A stretch of 5,690 bases of DNA from Azovibrio restrictus (GTDB lineage Bacteria > Pseudomonadota > Gammaproteobacteria > Burkholderiales > Rhodocyclaceae). The translations under genes were made by a program, and so were the position numbers. Under the pieces are notes generated by a model. The model was not told where the DNA came from. It worked only from the letters and a program-made list of their open reading frames with translations, and did no database searches. Positions 1 to 4,901 of the stretch are shown in pieces; within the stretch, counting starts at the first letter, position 1; each line of letters opens with the position of its first letter. The stretch is from assembly GCA_003252145.1 (NCBI GenBank), contig QKDJ01000269.1, positions 1 to 5,690 on the forward strand, given 5' to 3'.

Positions 1-227
1 CAGGGGAGGAGTCACTTTCCCTATATCAAGCCGGCGATAAAATCGCTAAAAACTGGTTCTGTAAGACCTGCGGAGTTCATCCGTTTACTAATCCTCGCGC
101 CGCTCCAGACATGTATAGCATCAACATCCGATGCCTAGACAACTATTGGACTGAGCTCCCAAATATTGAAATACGGATGTTTGATGGGATGAATTGGGAG
201 GATGCCATCAAAACCTTCAAGTTCTAG
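1..227 (+). CDS. GFA-family (CENP-V/GFA domain) zinc protein, C-terminal part only
   Basis: The frame starting at base 3 is open from the window edge to a TAG at 225-227, giving about 74 C-terminal residues; the start lies outside the window. The visible part carries the motif W-F-C-K-T-C-G-V-H-P-F, followed by Y-S-I-N-I-R-C-L-D and F-D-G-M-N-W-E near the end. This pattern (a Cys-x2-Cys-Gly zinc knuckle, then an N-[VI]-R-C-L strand and an F-D-G-x-N-W-E tail) is typical of the GFA family, named after glutathione-dependent formaldehyde-activating enzyme. Most members have no proven substrate, and the name should not be read as proof of formaldehyde metabolism. It is the upstream neighbour of the small peptidase gene on the same strand. 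Its GC content is lower than that of the minus-strand operons. The family call is fairly sure; the function is unknown. Confidence 0.8.
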   Translation, partial: GEESLSLYQAGDKIAKNWFCKTCGVHPFTNPRAAPDMYSINIRCLDNYWTELPNIEIRMFDGMNWEDAIKTFKF

Positions 228-297
228 TCGTAGCTTGGCTAGAACACAGAGAACACGGACAGATGCCTCTCTTCTACTCAAATATTCAGAAAAACAA

Positions 298-714
298 ATG
301 CTAAAACCTGTAGTTCAAGAAGAAACTACTGGATGCGGAATCGCATCTGTTGCCAATATTCTGGGTAAGACATACTCAGAGATGAAAAACGTAGCCAATG
401 CGATGGGAATTCATGCTTCAGATGAGTCGCTTTGGTCCGATACCCAGTACGTCCGCCGTTTATTGTCGAGTGCCGGCATTCAAACATCTCCTCACGAAAT
501 CCCATTTGAAACTTGGGAGGCTTTGCCTGATCTCGCGTTGTTATCCATCAAGCATTACCAGGAGAAGGGCAAGGAATTCTGGCATTGGGTTGTATTCAAA
601 CGCGTAAATTCCCTGCCGTTTGTGCTCGATTCGGCAAGCTATTTGTCGTCAAATATTCGACAAGATTTTCATGCCATGCAGCCAAAGTGGTTTATCAAGG
701 TTGAAAATTCCTAG
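298..714 (+). CDS. Small C39/papain-like cysteine peptidase-type protein
   Basis: This 138-residue protein resembles the peptidase C39-like branch of papain-fold cysteine proteases. The expected pieces are in order: Gln7 (oxyanion-hole position), Cys13 in E-T-T-G-C-G-I-A-S-V (nucleophile), a helix ending in I-L-G-K-T-Y, then His96 in F-W-H-W-V-V-F, and Asp111 in F-V-L-D-S-A. I see no signal peptide, membrane segment or ABC transporter domain, so it is a stand-alone cytoplasmic domain rather than a bacteriocin exporter. The frame is open back to an ATG at 202 inside the GFA gene. That would add 32 Ser/Arg-rich residues that do not look like a folded domain, and its purine-rich stretch (GGGAGG) touches the ATG with no spacing, so I chose 298. 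The ribosome site at 298 is also weak, so the start is uncertain. Substrate and role are unknown. Base composition is AT-richer than the operons that follow. Confidence 0.65.
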   Translation: MLKPVVQEETTGCGIASVANILGKTYSEMKNVANAMGIHASDESLWSDTQYVRRLLSSAGIQTSPHEIPFETWEALPDLALLSIKHYQEKGKEFWHWVVFKRVNSLPFVLDSASYLSSNIRQDFHAMQPKWFIKVENS

Positions 715-809
715 CAATGGGTTTCAGCTGTTGCAGCAGGGGCCGTTGAGAACGGAAGCCAGTCGCATATGGCTGGGCTCCGGTGAATCCAAGTTTTAGT
801 TCAACTTTG

Positions 810-1049
810 TTAGGTGGAGATGAACCAGGCTTCCACCTTGTCCCGGCTGGGGACGCCGCCCGCGTGGACCACCTGGCCGTCGATGACCACGCCCGGGGTG
901 GACATGACCCCATAGCTCATGATGATGGGCAGATCCTCCACCTTTTCCAGGCTGATTTCAGCGCCTTTGGCCCGGGCTACTTCCTCGATCAGGGCCATGG
1001 TATTGCGGCAATTGGCACAGCCGGTGCCCAGCACTTTCACGTTTTTCAT
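810..1049 (-). CDS. Mini-thioredoxin (TM0996/MTH895-like redox-active disulfide protein)
   Basis: This is a 79-residue single-domain thioredoxin-fold protein. The active-site Cys11-Ala-Asn-Cys14 follows the first beta strand (K-V-L-G-T-G). The cis-proline position is Pro52 in S-T-P-G-V-V-I-D-G, and the family ending G-G-x-P-S-x-x-x-V is present. Length and motif order match the small 'redox-active disulfide protein 2' family, which is much shorter than a normal thioredoxin (about 105 residues). The ATG at 1049 is preceded by AAGGA at 1057-1061, 7 nt away. The same frame stays open upstream to 1328, but that part runs antiphase to the permease gene and is not coding. The gene begins 14 nt after the permease stop and is the last gene of the ars operon. 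Genes of this family often follow DUF318 permeases, so it may pass electrons or a metalloid thiolate to the permease. Whether it can also reduce the operon's ArsC is open. Confidence 0.85.
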   Translation of the reverse strand: MKNVKVLGTGCANCRNTMALIEEVARAKGAEISLEKVEDLPIIMSYGVMSTPGVVIDGQVVHAGGVPSRDKVEAWFIST

Positions 1050-1063
1050 GGCGATTTCCTTAG

Positions 1064-2119
1064 TTATAAAACCAGATTGAACACATAGCCCACCACCAGG
1101 ATGCCGGTGGCCACCACGCCCGCGAACACGGCGATCAGGCGGGGTTTCAGGGCTTTGCGCAGGATGATCATTTCCGGGGCCGACAGGGCGATGACGCTCA
1201 TCATGAAGGCCAGCACCGTACCCAGGGCGGCGCCCTTGCCGATCAGGGCCTCGACGATGGGAATGATCCCGGCCGCGTTGGTGTACATGGGTACCCCCAG
1301 GAGCACGGCGGCGGGAACCGCCCACCACACATCCTGCCCCATGAAGGAGGCCATGAAGTCCTCGGGCACATAACCATGGATGCCGGCCCCCAGGGCGATG
1401 CCCCCAAGAATGTAGGGCCAGACCTTGCCGACGATGCTCTTCACATGGGACCAGCCCGCTTCGAAGCGGCTTACCCAGTCTTGATGCTCTCCCGTGTGGG
1501 CCGCGCTCTGGCTGTTCTGGATCTGTCGCACCCAGTCTTCCAGATGTTTTTCCATGCCCAGCTGACCGATGACCAGCCCGGCTACGATGGCCACCGCCAG
1601 CCCCAAACCCAGATACAGGGCAGCCACCTTCCAGCCGAACATGCCGAACAGCAGGGCCAGGGCCACCTCATTGACCATGGGGGCTGAAATGAGGAAGGAG
1701 AAGGTCACCCCCAGGGGCACGCCGGCAGACAGGAAACCGATGAAAAGGGGCACGGCGGAACAGGAACAGAAGGGGGTGACGATGCCCAGAGAGGCTGCGA
1801 GCACGTTACCAACGCCTACCCGCCTACCCGCCAACAGGGCTCGGGTACGTTCCGGGGCAAAGAAGGTCTGGACGATGCCCATGAGAAAGACGATGCCGGT
1901 CAGGAGCAGCAAGACCTTGGGGGTGTCGTAGAGGAAGAAATGCACGGCTTCCCCCAGGTGCTTGTCCCGGCTCAGGCCCAACAGACCCAGCAGGGTGTCG
2001 GCAAAAGGCACGAGCTGGCTGTAGGCCAGCACCCACAGGCCGCTGGCCAGGGCCACGGCAGCCAGCCAGCGATAGAGGCGGGCAGATGGGGGCGCGGAGT
2101 TCAGGTCAGCGGCGCTCAT
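1064..2119 (-). CDS. arsP: ArsP/DUF318-family permease, probable metalloid (organoarsenical) efflux
   Basis: This is a 351-residue integral inner-membrane protein. Hydrophobic segments lie near residues 15-37, 66-87, 103-133, 136-162, 164-186, 235-252, 266-285, 290-318 and 327-350, with a hydrophilic cytoplasmic-looking loop at about 188-232. The family signature is T-P-F-C118-S-C120-S-A-V-P-L-F-I-G-F, followed by S-A-P-M-V-N-E; a second half-repeat has G-V-P-M-Y-T-N-A-A-G and S-A-P-E-M-I. The two cysteines sit where a thiophilic metalloid could be bound. ArsP of Campylobacter jejuni exports trivalent organoarsenicals such as methylarsenite. Other DUF318 permeases act on copper or zinc, so the substrate here is inferred from the ars context. 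The start at 2119 overlaps the acr3 3' end by 14 nt and has only a poor ribosome site, which points to translational coupling. The family call is sure; the arsP name is less so. Confidence 0.8.
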   Translation of the reverse strand: MSAADLNSAPPSARLYRWLAAVALASGLWVLAYSQLVPFADTLLGLLGLSRDKHLGEAVHFFLYDTPKVLLLLTGIVFLMGIVQTFFAPERTRALLAGRRVGVGNVLAASLGIVTPFCSCSAVPLFIGFLSAGVPLGVTFSFLISAPMVNEVALALLFGMFGWKVAALYLGLGLAVAIVAGLVIGQLGMEKHLEDWVRQIQNSQSAAHTGEHQDWVSRFEAGWSHVKSIVGKVWPYILGGIALGAGIHGYVPEDFMASFMGQDVWWAVPAAVLLGVPMYTNAAGIIPIVEALIGKGAALGTVLAFMMSVIALSAPEMIILRKALKPRLIAVFAGVVATGILVVGYVFNLVL

Positions 2120-3173
2120 ACCAGGCTTTCGAGTTATTGATCATCTTCACCAGCCAGAGCATGACCGGTACCTCAATCAGAACACCTACCACGGTGGCCA
2201 GGGCGGCTCCCGAATCGAAACCGTAGAGGACGATGGCCACGGCCACGGCCAGCTCGAAGAAATTGGAGGCGCCGATCATGGTGGAGGGACCGGCCACGTC
2301 ATGGCGAACCCGGAACCAGCGATTCAGCAGGTAACCCAGGGCGGCAATCAGCAGACCCTGGAGGAAGATGGGCACGGCCAGCATGGCGATGACCAAAGGC
2401 TGGCGGACGATGGCTTCACCCTGGAAGGCGAACAGCAATACCAGAGTGGCCAGCAGGGCCAGGATGGTGAAGGGGCCGATGCGCTCCACCGCCTGCTTGA
2501 AGGCGGCCTCCCCGTTACGCATGAAGTGGCGGCGCAAGCCCTGGGCGATGGCCAGGGGAATGACGATGTACATGACCACCGACAGGAGCAGGGTGTCCCA
2601 GGGCACGGGAATGGCCGAGATGCCCAGGAGCAGGGCGACGATGGGGGCAAAGGCGAAGACCATGACCAGATCGTTCAGGGCCACCTGGGACAGGGTGAAG
2701 TTGGCATGGCCCCGGCACAGGTTGCTCCAGACAAAGACCATGGCGGTGCATGGGGCTGCGCCCAGCAGGATCAGGCCGGCGATGTAGCTGTCCAGCTGTT
2801 CGGCCGGTAGCCAGGGGGCGAAGATGTGGCGGATGAACAGCCAACCCAGGGCCGCCATGGTGAAGGGCTTGATGGCCCAGTTCACGAACAGGGTGATGGC
2901 GATGCCTGCCTTCTGATCCTTCACTTCATGGATGGAGTCGAAATCAATCTTCATCAACATGGGCACGATCATGACCCAGATCAGCAGGCCCACGGGAATG
3001 TTTACCTGGGCCACTTCCATCTGGCCCAGAGCCTGGAACAGGGCCGGGAAGCCCTGGCCCAGCAGGATGCCCGCCCCGATACAAAGCAGGACCCAGAGGC
3101 TGAGGAAGCGTTCGAAAATACTCATGGGTGCTCCGGCGGCGGCCTCGGCGGTGGTTTCACACTGGATAGACAT
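2106..3173 (-). CDS. acr3: Acr3-type arsenite efflux permease
   Basis: This is a 355-residue inner-membrane transporter of the Acr3 (BART superfamily) type, which exports arsenite, and in some members antimonite, using the proton gradient. It has about ten hydrophobic segments after a short polar N terminus. The diagnostic stretch L-G-A-A-P-C-T-A-M-V-F-V-W-S places Cys142 in the fourth membrane segment, equivalent to the essential cysteine of characterised Acr3 proteins. Glu307 in N-F-F-E-L-A-V-A matches the conserved acidic residue of the ninth segment. It is unrelated in sequence to the E. coli ArsB type, although it is often labelled arsB. The frame is open to a TTG at 3185, but the ATG at 3173 has GAGGA 5 nt upstream and starts 8 nt after the arsC stop, so I chose it. 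A second ATG at 3125 (M-S-I-F-E-R-F) also has a GGAG upstream and is an alternative start. Confidence 0.93.
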   Translation of the reverse strand: MSIQCETTAEAAAGAPMSIFERFLSLWVLLCIGAGILLGQGFPALFQALGQMEVAQVNIPVGLLIWVMIVPMLMKIDFDSIHEVKDQKAGIAITLFVNWAIKPFTMAALGWLFIRHIFAPWLPAEQLDSYIAGLILLGAAPCTAMVFVWSNLCRGHANFTLSQVALNDLVMVFAFAPIVALLLGISAIPVPWDTLLLSVVMYIVIPLAIAQGLRRHFMRNGEAAFKQAVERIGPFTILALLATLVLLFAFQGEAIVRQPLVIAMLAVPIFLQGLLIAALGYLLNRWFRVRHDVAGPSTMIGASNFFELAVAVAIVLYGFDSGAALATVVGVLIEVPVMLWLVKMINNSKAWYERR

Positions 3174-3178
3174 GGGAT

Positions 3179-3183
3179 TCCTC
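3179..3183 (-). promoter_or_regulatory. Ribosome binding site that decides the acr3 start
   Basis: GAGGA on the minus strand, 5 nt before the ATG at 3173. It overlaps the TGA stop of arsC (3182-3184), so ribosomes finishing arsC are placed on the acr3 start. This supports the ATG at 3173 over the TTG at 3185, which would lie upstream of this site. Confidence 0.75.
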
Positions 3184-3595
3184 AAAGTCCTAGGGCGGTC
3201 CGCACGGCGGGGACCAGTCGGGTGCGGATGTCGTCCCGCACGGCCACGAAACTTTCCAGGGCTTCCCCGTGGGGGTCATGGAAAGGCAGGTGGATACGGG
3301 GTACGGGTCGGGGAAAGATGGGGCAGCTTTCCTTGGCGTTGTCGCAGACGCTGACCACCAGATCAATGGGCTGATCCATGACCGCCTCCACGGTTTTTGG
3401 ATACAGGTTTTCCGTGGGCAGGCCCGCCAGCTGCAGGGCTTCCAGGGCCCCTTCGGCGACCCGGGGCTGGGGCTGGGTGCCGGCGGAAATGGCATGGACC
3501 AGCCCGGCCAGTTCGGCGTTGAGGATGGCTTCTCCCATCTGGGAACGGCAGGAGTTTCCCGTGCAGAGCACCAGGACGGTTTTGAGTGCTGGCAT
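3182..3595 (-). CDS. arsC: Arsenate reductase, thioredoxin-coupled LMW-phosphatase type
   Basis: This 137-residue cytoplasmic enzyme reduces arsenate to arsenite, which Acr3 can then export. The N-terminal P-loop is Cys11-T-G-N-S-C-Arg17-S-Q (the CX5R motif of low-molecular-weight protein tyrosine phosphatases). The redox pair lies in S-V-Cys84-D-N-A-K-E-S-Cys91-P, and Asp107 in F-H-D-P is the general acid. Cys11, Cys84 and Cys91 correspond to Cys10, Cys82 and Cys89 of Staphylococcus aureus pI258 ArsC, which relays a disulfide to thioredoxin. All catalytic residues are present and the length is normal, so the enzyme should be active. It is not the glutaredoxin-linked E. coli type. The frame extends upstream to 3664, but that part overlaps arsR. 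The ATG at 3595 shares one base with the arsR stop (TGATG), so translation is coupled, and the family's usual N terminus begins there. Confidence 0.95.
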   Translation of the reverse strand: MPALKTVLVLCTGNSCRSQMGEAILNAELAGLVHAISAGTQPQPRVAEGALEALQLAGLPTENLYPKTVEAVMDQPIDLVVSVCDNAKESCPIFPRPVPRIHLPFHDPHGEALESFVAVRDDIRTRLVPAVRTALGL

Positions 3596-3951
3596 CAGCT
3601 GTTCGATCCGGCGATGGCCCTGCGCTTCTCGGTGGTGTCGCAGAGGGTGGTTTTCGGCAGGCAATCTGCGCCCTGGCAGCAGTTGCTGGTCAGAAAGGCG
3701 ATCAATTCATCCATGGCGGAATAGTTGGCGGAATAGTGGATGAAGCGGCTTTCCCGCATACCGCTGATCAGGCCAACCCGGCTCAGATGCCCCAGATGAA
3801 AGGAAAGGGTGGCCGGTGCCATGCCCAGGTGCTCACCGATGGTGCTGGCGTTGAGACCGGCCGGGCCGGCTTCCACCAGCAGCCGGAAGATGCGCAAGCG
3901 GGATTCGTTGCCCAGGGCGGCCAGCCGTTCAGATGCGTTAAGTATTTCCAT
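3595..3951 (-). CDS. arsR: ArsR-family arsenic-responsive repressor
   Basis: This 118-residue winged-helix repressor is expected to bind the operator at its own start and to leave it when As(III) or Sb(III) binds. The N terminus (L-A-A-L-G-N-E-S-R-L-R-I-F-R-L-L) is the usual dimerisation and helix-1 region. The recognition helix is about residues 45-60 (A-P-A-T-L-S-F-H-L-G-H-L), with the wing at about 62-75. The classic E. coli E-L-C-V-C-D-L metal site is missing; at that place the sequence has M-A-P-A-T-L-S. Cysteines instead cluster at the C-terminal end: Cys91, Cys92 and Cys97, plus Cys104. This resembles Acidithiobacillus ferrooxidans ArsR, whose As(III) site is a C-terminal Cys-Cys plus a third Cys. 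The frame is open upstream to 4074 through the terminator hairpin, which cannot be coding. The ATG at 3951 is therefore the start; it has only a weak GGA upstream. Confidence 0.93.
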   Translation of the reverse strand: MEILNASERLAALGNESRLRIFRLLVEAGPAGLNASTIGEHLGMAPATLSFHLGHLSRVGLISGMRESRFIHYSANYSAMDELIAFLTSNCCQGADCLPKTTLCDTTEKRRAIAGSNS

Positions 3952-3978
3952 ATTTCCAGTATTGTCGAAATATGGAAA
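3945..3978. promoter_or_regulatory. ars operator: perfect 12-bp inverted repeat
   Basis: TTTCCATATTTC at 3945-3956 and GAAATATGGAAA at 3967-3978 are exact reverse complements, separated by a 10-nt spacer. The arm centres are 22 bp apart, about two helical turns, which fits a homodimer binding one face of the DNA. The position over the arsR start codon and predicted promoter makes it the expected ArsR binding site. ArsR/SmtB repressors commonly bind AT-rich dyads of this kind. Binding itself is inferred. Confidence 0.8.
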
Positions 3979-3986
3979 CGAGTCTA
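3958..3986 (-). promoter_or_regulatory. Predicted ars operon promoter
   Basis: On the minus strand, TAGACT (3981-3986) and AATACT (3958-3963) are spaced by 17 bp and each matches the sigma-70 consensus at four of six positions. Initiation 6-7 nt further would fall at or next to the A of the arsR ATG (3951), giving a leaderless message. An alternative is TTGTCT (3993-3998) with CATATT (3969-3974) at 18 bp spacing, which would leave a leader of about 10 nt. In both cases the operator dyad overlaps the -10 region, as expected for repression by blocking polymerase. Confidence 0.45.
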
Positions 3987-3999
3987 GCGGTGAGACAAT

Positions 4000-4037
4000 A
4001 AAAAAGCCCGGCGCACTCCGAGGAGCGGCCGGGCTTT
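4000..4037 (-). terminator. Rho-independent terminator of the molybdenum-storage operon
   Basis: On the minus strand AAAGCCCGGC (4028-4037) pairs with GCCGGGCTTT (4003-4012), giving a 10-bp GC-rich stem around a 15-nt loop that can pair further in part. The second arm runs into a T tract (4000-4005). It lies 20 nt past the stop of the alpha-subunit gene. Read on the plus strand, the stem is followed by few T residues, so it acts mainly on minus-strand transcripts. It insulates the ars promoter from the genes upstream. Confidence 0.88.
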
Positions 4038-4057
4038 GGGACTTCAGAAAGCCTGGA

Positions 4058-4888
4058 TCAGGCCTTGCTGACACCCGTATGGATCAGGGTACCCACATGC
4101 TCGCCGCGCAGGGCGGCGGTGATGCGGCCCGGCACCAGACCATTGACCACTTGCACCCGTTCCAGGTGGCGGGCGGTGGCCATCACTTCCAGCATGGCCC
4201 GGTCGCAGGGCAGGGGCTTGCTGGTGGCCAGCAGATCGGTGGCCTTGGTTTCCGGCAGGAACTTGGCCTGGGCGCCATTGGCCCCCTTGGGATCATCGCT
4301 GTAAACCCCATCCACATCTTCCACGATGGTCAGGCCGGCGGCGCCCAGGGCGTCAGCCAGCAGGAAGGCCCCGGTGTCAGCCCGGTGCATGGGCAGACGG
4401 GAGTTGGGGAATTCGTGGTGATGGTAGGGAGGGAAGGCGCTGCCCACCACGGCACGGGCGGCCTGCAGGTGGATGGCCAACTGGCCGGAGATGGTCTCGT
4501 GCTCCACGTAGGAGACGCCCTCGGGGGCCAGCAGGGAGGCCAGGATGTGGCCGTTCTGGCCGGCTTCGCTGGCTGCCAGGGGAGACAGGGAGCCCACGGG
4601 CAGACCCAGGTCCAGGCCCACGCTCATCACGTGACGGGCACGGATGCCGGCGCCGGTGAGGATCAGCAGACGGTGTTCGGGCAGCAGCTTGCGCAGTTCA
4701 TCCACCAGGGGAAGGATGGCTTCGGCACCCCGGTCCATGATGCGGCCACCGATCTTGATCACTTGCAGCCAGGGCAGCAGGCGAATGGGGCGGACGCCGG
4801 CCACGGGGCGGGTCAGCTCCTTGTCCTGTAGGGTCTGGCGTGCCAGGGGAGACGCCACGTGCTTGATGGTATTGGTAATTTCAGCCAT
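4058..4888 (-). CDS. mosA: Molybdenum storage protein, alpha-type subunit (amino acid kinase fold)
   Basis: This 276-residue cytoplasmic protein of the amino acid kinase superfamily is closely related to UMP kinase and to MosA of Azotobacter vinelandii, which by my recollection has the same length. MosA and MosB form a hexameric cage that uses ATP to load molybdate and store it as polyoxomolybdate clusters. Visible elements are the K-I-G-G phosphate-binding motif (45-48), L-T-G-A-G-x-R-A-R-H (77-86), the [12 protein letters not shown] stretch (148-159), R-A-D-T-G-A-F-L-L (169-177) and D-V-D-G-V-Y (191-196). Glu129, His140 and His156, positions I recall as lining cluster sites in the A. vinelandii alpha subunit, are all present. 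The start has GAGGAG 7 nt upstream, overlapping the stop of the beta-type gene. A strong terminator follows. A tungstate- or phosphate-type ligand cannot be excluded, but the similarity is very strong. Confidence 0.9.
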   Translation of the reverse strand: MAEITNTIKHVASPLARQTLQDKELTRPVAGVRPIRLLPWLQVIKIGGRIMDRGAEAILPLVDELRKLLPEHRLLILTGAGIRARHVMSVGLDLGLPVGSLSPLAASEAGQNGHILASLLAPEGVSYVEHETISGQLAIHLQAARAVVGSAFPPYHHHEFPNSRLPMHRADTGAFLLADALGAAGLTIVEDVDGVYSDDPKGANGAQAKFLPETKATDLLATSKPLPCDRAMLEVMATARHLERVQVVNGLVPGRITAALRGEHVGTLIHTGVSKA

Positions 4889-4895
4889 GACGATG

Positions 4896-4901
4896 CTCCT
4901 C
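4896..4901 (-). promoter_or_regulatory. Ribosome binding site of mosA
   Basis: GAGGAG on the minus strand, 7 nt before the ATG at 4888. It shares bases with the TGA stop of the upstream mosB gene (4900-4902), so the two subunits are probably translated in a coupled, near-equal ratio, as a mixed cage would need. Confidence 0.75.

Noticed and set aside
202..297. Longer start for the C39-like peptidase, overlapping the GFA gene end
   Set aside because: The added 32 residues are Ser/Arg-rich with no domain character, and the purine-rich stretch before the ATG has no spacing. It is still possible, so the start remains uncertain.
715..809. Possible bidirectional terminator between the converging peptidase and mini-thioredoxin genes
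   Set aside because: Only short stems are found (for example AGCCA/TGGCT near 759-776) and none is followed by a T tract on either strand.
1050..1328. N-terminal extension of the mini-thioredoxin frame
   Set aside because: It overlaps the permease gene in another frame, is Arg/Gly/His-rich, and the internal ATG at 1049 has a good ribosome site and matches the family length.
2301..3374. Several overlapping plus-strand frames opposite acr3 and arsC
   Set aside because: They lie antisense to acr3 and arsC, whose membrane segments and catalytic motifs are clear. Their compositions (Gly/Gln/Asp-rich) are those of antisense shadows.
3809..4831. Long plus-strand open frame (340 codons) opposite mosA and the start of arsR
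   Set aside because: It is antisense to two well-recognised genes, runs through the terminator and operator, is rich in Gly/His/Gln as expected for an antisense frame of GC-rich coding DNA, and resembles no family.
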